A stretch of DNA of 8,931 bases. Source: Actinomycetota bacterium (GTDB taxonomy: Bacteria; Actinomycetota; UBA4738; G016210805). This document shows positions 5,377 through 8,931 of this stretch, piece after piece. The stretch covers positions 1 through 8,931 of the forward strand of contig JACQTL010000383.1 of assembly GCA_016210805.1 (NCBI GenBank). Direction: 5' to 3'. The notes beneath the pieces are model-generated. The model did not search any database. It saw only the letters and a list, made by a program, of their open reading frames with translations, and had not been told where the DNA came from. The number at the start of each line of letters is the position of its first letter. Position 1 is the stretch's first letter. Made by a program: the position numbers and the translations under genes.

Positions 5377-6372
5377 GTGCGTACCGAGGACGACGTCCGC
5401 GACCTGCTGATCGGCCGAGCCGAGGACGTGCGGGCCGACCCGCGGATCCCGGCGCGGGTCCTCGGGCGAGCCCGTCACCGCAGGGCCCTGACCGCCGGCC
5501 TGTCGGTCGCCACGGCCGTCGTGCTGTCCGCGGGAGCATGGGTCGGGATCCGGGCCGCCCTGGGAGGCGGAGGCGGCGTCACCCCGCTCGACCCTTCCCC
5601 GTCTCCCTCGGCGACCACCGCGCCGCCCGTCGACACGGGGTGGAAGGGCCTGTGGCCTCAGGCCACCCGGCAGGAGGCCGAGGACGCCCAGGCCTGCGCC
5701 GACGACGGGGACCCGGCCTGCGCCTGGCAGGTCGACATCGAGGCCTTCCTGGAGCGCTACGGGACCGAGGAGCTCGGATGGGAGGCCACCTACTTCGACG
5801 AGGCCCTGGACGTCGGCGAGCCGAACGACTTCGTGGCGCTGGCGCTCACCATCTACAGTTGCGACGTCCTCAACGACCCCTGCCCCGGGTACGACTTCGC
5901 CGACGTCAGGTCGGAGCGCCTGGTCCGCCACGATCCCACCGGGATCTGGTCGGTGACGGAGGTCTCGACCGGGAACGTGCACGGCGACCCGCCTGAGGCC
6001 TTCCCGCCATCGGAGGCCGAGGTCCTGGCCGCCGTGGACGCGTTCATGCAGGCCCGCCAGGACGGCGAGGGCGCAGAGGTGTTCCTGTCCACCGAGGCCC
6101 TGGCCAGGTACGAGTCGAATCACGAGGGGCTCCACCTGTACGGCGGACCGGCGCCCGACTCGGACGGGCGGATCATCGTGGGGTGGGAGGTGAACCTCCT
6201 CGGCGGCGACCCAGACGACGGCTCCTACTCCGTGGAGATCACGATCCACCTGGAGTGGCTGGGCGACTCGCCGCCGAGCACCACCCGCGAGACCCTGGTC
6301 TTCGGACCCGGCTACCTGGCGGACGGGGGCGCCGGCACGACCGTGGTCCTGGGGGCGGAAGGGCCCGATTAG
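5377..6372 (+). CDS. Single-pass membrane protein coupled to the sigma factor, probable anti-sigma or sensor
   Basis: The protein has 331 residues. Residues 1-37 are charged and predicted cytoplasmic (RAEDVRADPRIPARVLGRAR is helix-like), and one hydrophobic segment spans about 38-62. A Pro/Ser/Thr linker (69-87) follows, then an acidic extracytoplasmic part of about 240 residues with four cysteines at 107, 115, 162 and 169, suitable for two disulfides. There is no zinc-binding HxxxCxxC anti-sigma motif. Residues about 213-315 alternate helix and strand and may be an NTF2/SnoaL-like fold, but I do not recognise the domain. GTG start with GAGGTGA about seven bases upstream, inside the end of the sigma gene, means coupled translation. 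Operon position, topology and coupling support an anti-sigma or regulatory role; this is inference. Its stop codon overlaps that of truA. Confidence 0.8.
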   Translation: MRTEDDVRDLLIGRAEDVRADPRIPARVLGRARHRRALTAGLSVATAVVLSAGAWVGIRAALGGGGGVTPLDPSPSPSATTAPPVDTGWKGLWPQATRQEAEDAQACADDGDPACAWQVDIEAFLERYGTEELGWEATYFDEALDVGEPNDFVALALTIYSCDVLNDPCPGYDFADVRSERLVRHDPTGIWSVTEVSTGNVHGDPPEAFPPSEAEVLAAVDAFMQARQDGEGAEVFLSTEALARYESNHEGLHLYGGPAPDSDGRIIVGWEVNLLGGDPDDGSYSVEITIHLEWLGDSPPSTTRETLVFGPGYLADGGAGTTVVLGAEGPD

Positions 6373-7112
6373 CGGCGCCGGCCGTAGGCCACGCGCTCCA
6401 GGGTGAGCCCGTGCGGGGGGGCCACCGGCCCGGCCGCGGCCCGGTCCCGGGCGGCCAGGATGCCGGGGATCGCGTCGGGCTCGATGCGCCCCTCCCCCAC
6501 CGCGACGAGCGTTCCCACCAGGCTCCGGACCATCTGGTGGCAGAACGCGTCGGCCCGCGACGCGACCTCCACCCGATCCCCGGAGCGCGACACGGCCACC
6601 TCCCGCAGCTCCCTCACCGTGCCACCCGCTTCGGGGGCCCGGCAGAACGACGCGAAGTCGTGCGTGCCGATGAGATGGCCGGCGGCCCCGCGCATCGGAC
6701 CGAGGGCGAGCCTCCCGGGACGGTGCCAGACGAACCGCGCGGTGAACGGATCGGGAACCGGCCCGAGATCGATGCGGTAGCGGTACTCCCGGGCGGAGGC
6801 GCTCCGCCGGGCGTCGAAACCGACCGGCATCGTCGTGGCCGCGCGGACCACCACCTCGGGAGAGAGCATCCCGTTCACGGCCCGGAGGATCCTGTCGGGG
6901 TCGTCGCCGTCGGCGGCCGGGAACGAGACGACCTGGCCCCGGGCATGCACGCCGGCGTCGGTCCGTCCGGCCACCGAGAGGGGGGGCACCCGCCGGAGGA
7001 CTCGGCCCAGCGCCTCCTCGAGGACGCCCTGGACCGTCCGCCTGCCCGGCTGCCGGGCCCACCCCCGGAACCCCGTCCCGTCGTAGGCCAGGACCAGCTT
7101 CACGACCGCCAC
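6369..7112 (-). CDS. truA: tRNA pseudouridine(38-40) synthase TruA
   Basis: TruA converts uridines 38, 39 and 40 in the anticodon stem of tRNAs to pseudouridine. The protein is 247 residues, typical for the family. KLVLAYDGTGFRGWARQPG at the N-terminus and the catalytic motif GRTDAGVHA, with Asp52 as the nucleophile, are intact, as are SAREYRYRI, the HDFASFCR segment and FCHQMVRSLVGTLVAVGEG near the C-terminus. Start is GTG at 7112; a second GTG three codons later (7103) is possible. There is no SD, but TAACAT ends six bases before the first GTG, so the mRNA may be leaderless. It follows rplQ by 75 bp, the classical position after the alpha operon. Its 3' end overlaps the plus-strand membrane-protein gene by four bases. 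Confidence 0.97.
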   Translation of the reverse strand: MAVVKLVLAYDGTGFRGWARQPGRRTVQGVLEEALGRVLRRVPPLSVAGRTDAGVHARGQVVSFPAADGDDPDRILRAVNGMLSPEVVVRAATTMPVGFDARRSASAREYRYRIDLGPVPDPFTARFVWHRPGRLALGPMRGAAGHLIGTHDFASFCRAPEAGGTVRELREVAVSRSGDRVEVASRADAFCHQMVRSLVGTLVAVGEGRIEPDAIPGILAARDRAAAGPVAPPHGLTLERVAYGRRR

Positions 7113-7118
7113 GGGGCG

Positions 7119-7124
7119 ATGTTA
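7119..7124 (-). promoter_or_regulatory. Predicted -10 element for leaderless truA mRNA
   Basis: The minus strand reads TAACAT, then six bases (CGCCCC), then the GTG start, so a start site seven bases downstream of the hexamer would be the first base of the start codon. No TTGACA-like -35 is present at 16-18 bases. Leaderless genes with this geometry are common in actinobacteria. truA may also be reached by readthrough from rplQ. Confidence 0.45.
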
Positions 7125-7143
7125 GGCCAGGAACGCCGATGGC

Positions 7144-7186
7144 CCGGGCACGAGGCCCGGCGGTGGTCGGGGACGGAGCCCCCGAC
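7144..7186 (-). terminator. Tandem hairpins after rplQ
   Basis: Two stems follow the rplQ stop on the minus strand. The first (7166-7172 with 7180-7186) is GTCGGGG/CCCCGAC with a seven-base loop, beginning one base after the stop codon. The second (7144-7149 with 7155-7160) is CCGGGC/GCCCGG with a five-base loop. Neither has a T-run. They probably end or attenuate the rpsK-rpoA-rplQ transcript before truA. Confidence 0.55.
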
Positions 7187-7187
7187 G

Positions 7188-7556
7188 CTAGAACTCGGTC
7201 GGCCGGTCGACCAGCTCGATTCGGGCCATGGGCGCGCCGTCGCCCTGGCGCTGCCCGAGCTTGAGGATCCGCGTGTACCCGCCGTTCCGCTCCGCGTAGC
7301 GCGGGGCGATCTCGCTGAACAGCTTGTGCACGACGTCGCGGTCGGGCACGACCTTCAGCACCTCGCGCCGGGCGGCCACGTCCCCCCGCTTGGCGAACGT
7401 GATGAGCTTCTCGGCCAGGGGGCGGACGGCCTTGGCCTTGGCCTCGGTCGTGTTGATCCGCTCGTGCGTGAACAGCGAAGCGGCCAGGTTCCCGAGCAGG
7501 AGCCGCTGGTGGGCCGGGCCGGAGCCCAGGCGCGGTCCCTTGCGGGGCCTGGGCAC
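7188..7556 (-). CDS. rplQ: 50S ribosomal protein bL17
   Basis: bL17 is a large-subunit protein located near the peptide exit tunnel. At 122 residues it has normal bacterial length. LGSGPAHQRLLLGNLAASLF near the start, ERINTTEAKAKAVRPLAEKLITFAKRGD in the middle and GGYTRILKLGQRQGDGAPMARIEL near the end are family hallmarks. Start is GTG at 7556, two bases after the rpoA stop, with GGGAGGAG about six bases upstream inside the end of rpoA, so the two are translationally coupled. The initial VPRPRKGPRLG replaces the commoner MRHRKxGRKLGR start but keeps its basic character. The call is secure. Confidence 0.98.
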   Translation of the reverse strand: MPRPRKGPRLGSGPAHQRLLLGNLAASLFTHERINTTEAKAKAVRPLAEKLITFAKRGDVAARREVLKVVPDRDVVHKLFSEIAPRYAERNGGYTRILKLGQRQGDGAPMARIELVDRPTEF

Positions 7557-7558
7557 CG

Positions 7559-8497
7559 CTACTCCTCCCGCAGGTGCAGGGCCAGCTCGTCGAGCTTGGC
7601 CTTCACCTCGTCGATCGACTTCTGCCCGAAGTTGCGGATGTCCATCAGCTCCTGCTCGCTCTTCTGGACCAGGTCGCCGACGCTGTAGATGCCCTCCCGC
7701 TTCAGGCAGTTGTAGGACCGGACCGAGAGGTTGAGCTCCTCGATCGTGATGGCCATGTCCCCGGACTGGGCCGACTCGTCCTCGGCCGGGCCGATGGCGA
7801 TGCCCTGGGTCTCGGCCAGGTCGGCGAACAGGTTCACCAGCTCGAGGAGCGTGCTCCCGGCGGAGGCCAGGGCCTCGCGCGGCGTGATCGAGCCGTCGGT
7901 CTCGACGTCCAGGATGAGCCGGTCCCGGTCGGTCATCTGCTCGACCCGGGTGTTCTCGACGGCGTAGGACACCTTGCGGACCGGCGAGAAGATCGAGTCC
8001 ACGGGGATCACGCCGATCGGGTCGCGGGGCTTCTTGTTCCGGTCCGCGACCCGGTACCCCACGCCCCTCTCCACGGTGAGCTCCATCTCGAGCGTGGCGC
8101 CCTTGCCCAGCGTGGCCAGGTGCAGGTCGGGGTTCAGGATCTCGACGCCGGCCGGCGGGGAGATGTCCCCCGCGGTGACCTCGCCCGGCCCCTTGGCCTT
8201 CAGGTACACGGTGGCCGGCTCGTCCAGCTCGGAGCTGATCACCAGCTCCTTCACGTTCAGGATGATGTCGGTGACGTCCTCGGTGACCTTGGGGATCGTG
8301 GTGAACTCGTGCAGGGCGCCCTCGATCCGGACCTGTGAGACGGCGGCCCCGGGGATCGACGACAGGAGGGTCCGCCTGAGGGCGTTCCCCAGCGTGTAGC
8401 CGAACCCGGGCTCCAGCGGCTCGATGGCGAACTTCGAGCGCACGGGTGTCAGCGAGTCCTCGGCGATCTGCGGCCTCGTTACGATCAGCAACTGCAT
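7559..8497 (-). CDS. rpoA: DNA-directed RNA polymerase subunit alpha
   Basis: The alpha subunit starts polymerase assembly and contacts upstream DNA and activators. The 312-residue protein has the N-terminal dimerisation and assembly domain (about 10-225), with EPLEPGFGYTLGNALRRTLLSS early and RVEQMTDRDRLILDVETDG later. An acidic linker (about 236-247) leads to the C-terminal domain. There LNLSVRSYNCLKREGI carries the DNA-contacting Arg equivalent to E. coli R265, and LMDIRNFGQKSIDEVKAKL is the second helical element. Length and motifs are typical for actinobacteria. The ATG has GAGGAGG directly upstream, with a short spacing of about three or four bases. It is preceded by rpsK, not rpsD, and ends in an overlap-like junction with rplQ. 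Confidence 0.99.
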   Translation of the reverse strand: MQLLIVTRPQIAEDSLTPVRSKFAIEPLEPGFGYTLGNALRRTLLSSIPGAAVSQVRIEGALHEFTTIPKVTEDVTDIILNVKELVISSELDEPATVYLKAKGPGEVTAGDISPPAGVEILNPDLHLATLGKGATLEMELTVERGVGYRVADRNKKPRDPIGVIPVDSIFSPVRKVSYAVENTRVEQMTDRDRLILDVETDGSITPREALASAGSTLLELVNLFADLAETQGIAIGPAEDESAQSGDMAITIEELNLSVRSYNCLKREGIYSVGDLVQKSEQELMDIRNFGQKSIDEVKAKLDELALHLREE

Positions 8498-8600
8498 CTA
8501 CCTCCTCGGGCGGGGGATCATCCATTCCTGCCCCGCCTTGCCGATGTTCCCGGTCGACCCGTCCGGGCGTCGCTCCCGTCCCGGGCCGCTCGCGCCGTAG
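8498..8600 (-). other. rpsK-rpoA intergenic spacer, no gene
   Basis: This spacer of 103 bases is where many bacteria carry rpsD (about 600 bp). No ORF, convincing promoter or terminator is seen. The only clear signal is the GAGGAGG SD of rpoA at about 8502-8508. Confidence 0.6.
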
Positions 8601-8931
8601 CTAGACCCGGCGGCGCTTCCGGGGCCGGCACCCGTTGTGCGGGACCGGCGTGACGTCCTGGATGCCCACGATCTCGAGCCCCGTGGCGGCCAGGGACCGG
8701 ATCGCGGTCTCCCGGCCGGAGCCCGGCCCCTTCACGAACACGTCCACCCGCTGCAGGCCGTGCTCTTGGGCCCGGCGGGCGGCCTGCTCGGCGGCGAGCT
8801 GCGCGGCGAAGGGGGTCGACTTGCGCGACCCCTTGAAGCCCACGTTGCCGGCGCTGGCCCACGACAGGGTGTTCCCCTGCAGGTCGGTGATCGTGACGAT
8901 CGTGTTGTTGAACGTCGACTTGATGTGGGCC
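8601..8931 (-). CDS. rpsK: 30S ribosomal protein uS11 (N-terminus beyond the window)
   Basis: uS11 sits on the platform of the small subunit near the E site and mRNA exit. The last 110 codons are present; the family is about 125-135 residues, so some 20 N-terminal residues are missing off the right edge. AHIKSTFNNTIVTITDLQGN at the visible start, SAGNVGFKGSRKSTPFAAQ, then KGPGSGRETAIRSL and the C-terminal TPVPHNGCRPRKRRRV are diagnostic. It is followed directly by rpoA on the same strand, within the alpha operon. Confidence 0.98.
   Translation of the reverse strand, partial: AHIKSTFNNTIVTITDLQGNTLSWASAGNVGFKGSRKSTPFAAQLAAEQAARRAQEHGLQRVDVFVKGPGSGRETAIRSLAATGLEIVGIQDVTPVPHNGCRPRKRRRV

Noticed and set aside
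5251..7062. 603-codon minus-strand open frame opposite the membrane protein and within truA
   Set aside because: No recognisable domain, compositional shadow of a high-GC coding region, and it overlaps two well-supported genes.
7574..8338. Plus-strand open frame antisense to rpoA
   Set aside because: It is a shadow of a strongly conserved rpoA reading frame with no promoter or SD and a repetitive Val/Leu/Asp/Gly composition.
7188..8525. Long in-frame upstream extension of bL17
   Set aside because: It crosses rpoA in another frame and is Arg/Gly/Pro-rich junk; the GTG at 7556 with an SD gives a normal-length bL17.

Overview
This is a high-GC bacterial chromosome segment, most likely from an Actinomycetota member. 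The order rpsK-rpoA-rplQ-truA followed by rplM-rpsI-glmM-glmS on one strand is the actinobacterial housekeeping arrangement. GTG starts are frequent (five of ten CDSs whose start lies in the window), and several genes lack a Shine-Dalgarno (SD) sequence but have a TAnnnT hexamer just upstream of the start codon. The class or genus cannot be decided from this window. rpsD is not between rpsK and rpoA, as in Streptomyces and unlike Mycobacterium.

Layout, read from the right edge along the minus strand: rpsK (uS11, 5' end cut off by the window), rpoA (RNA polymerase alpha), rplQ (bL17), a double hairpin, then truA (tRNA pseudouridine synthase). The minus-strand run is then interrupted by a plus-strand pair: a SigE-type ECF sigma factor and a single-pass membrane protein that probably acts as its anti-sigma factor or sensor. 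That pair converges on truA with overlapping stop codons. Beyond it are rplM (uL13, with an unusual tail of about 135 residues containing TTAKR repeats), rpsI (uS9), a small plus-strand DUF2007-type gene, glmM, and the first 434 codons of glmS.

The region holds the translation and transcription core plus the amino-sugar branch of cell-wall synthesis: GlmS makes glucosamine-6-phosphate and GlmM converts it to glucosamine-1-phosphate for UDP-GlcNAc. The 334-bp gap between rplM and the sigma gene is the main control region. It carries two divergent, near-consensus promoters (TTGACG-N17-TAGCAT for rplM, TTGACT-N17-TACGGT for the sigma side), a hairpin at the predicted 5' end of the rplM mRNA, and a 17-bp hairpin in the sigma leader with three copies of a TCCGGGT-type element.

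No RNA genes, CRISPR arrays, insertion sequences or phage genes were seen. The most unusual items are the lysine-rich repeat tail on uL13, the structured leader regions in the rplM-sigma gap, the sigma/membrane-protein cassette set into a ribosomal gene cluster, and the SD-less, pyrimidine-rich starts of genes that begin transcripts.
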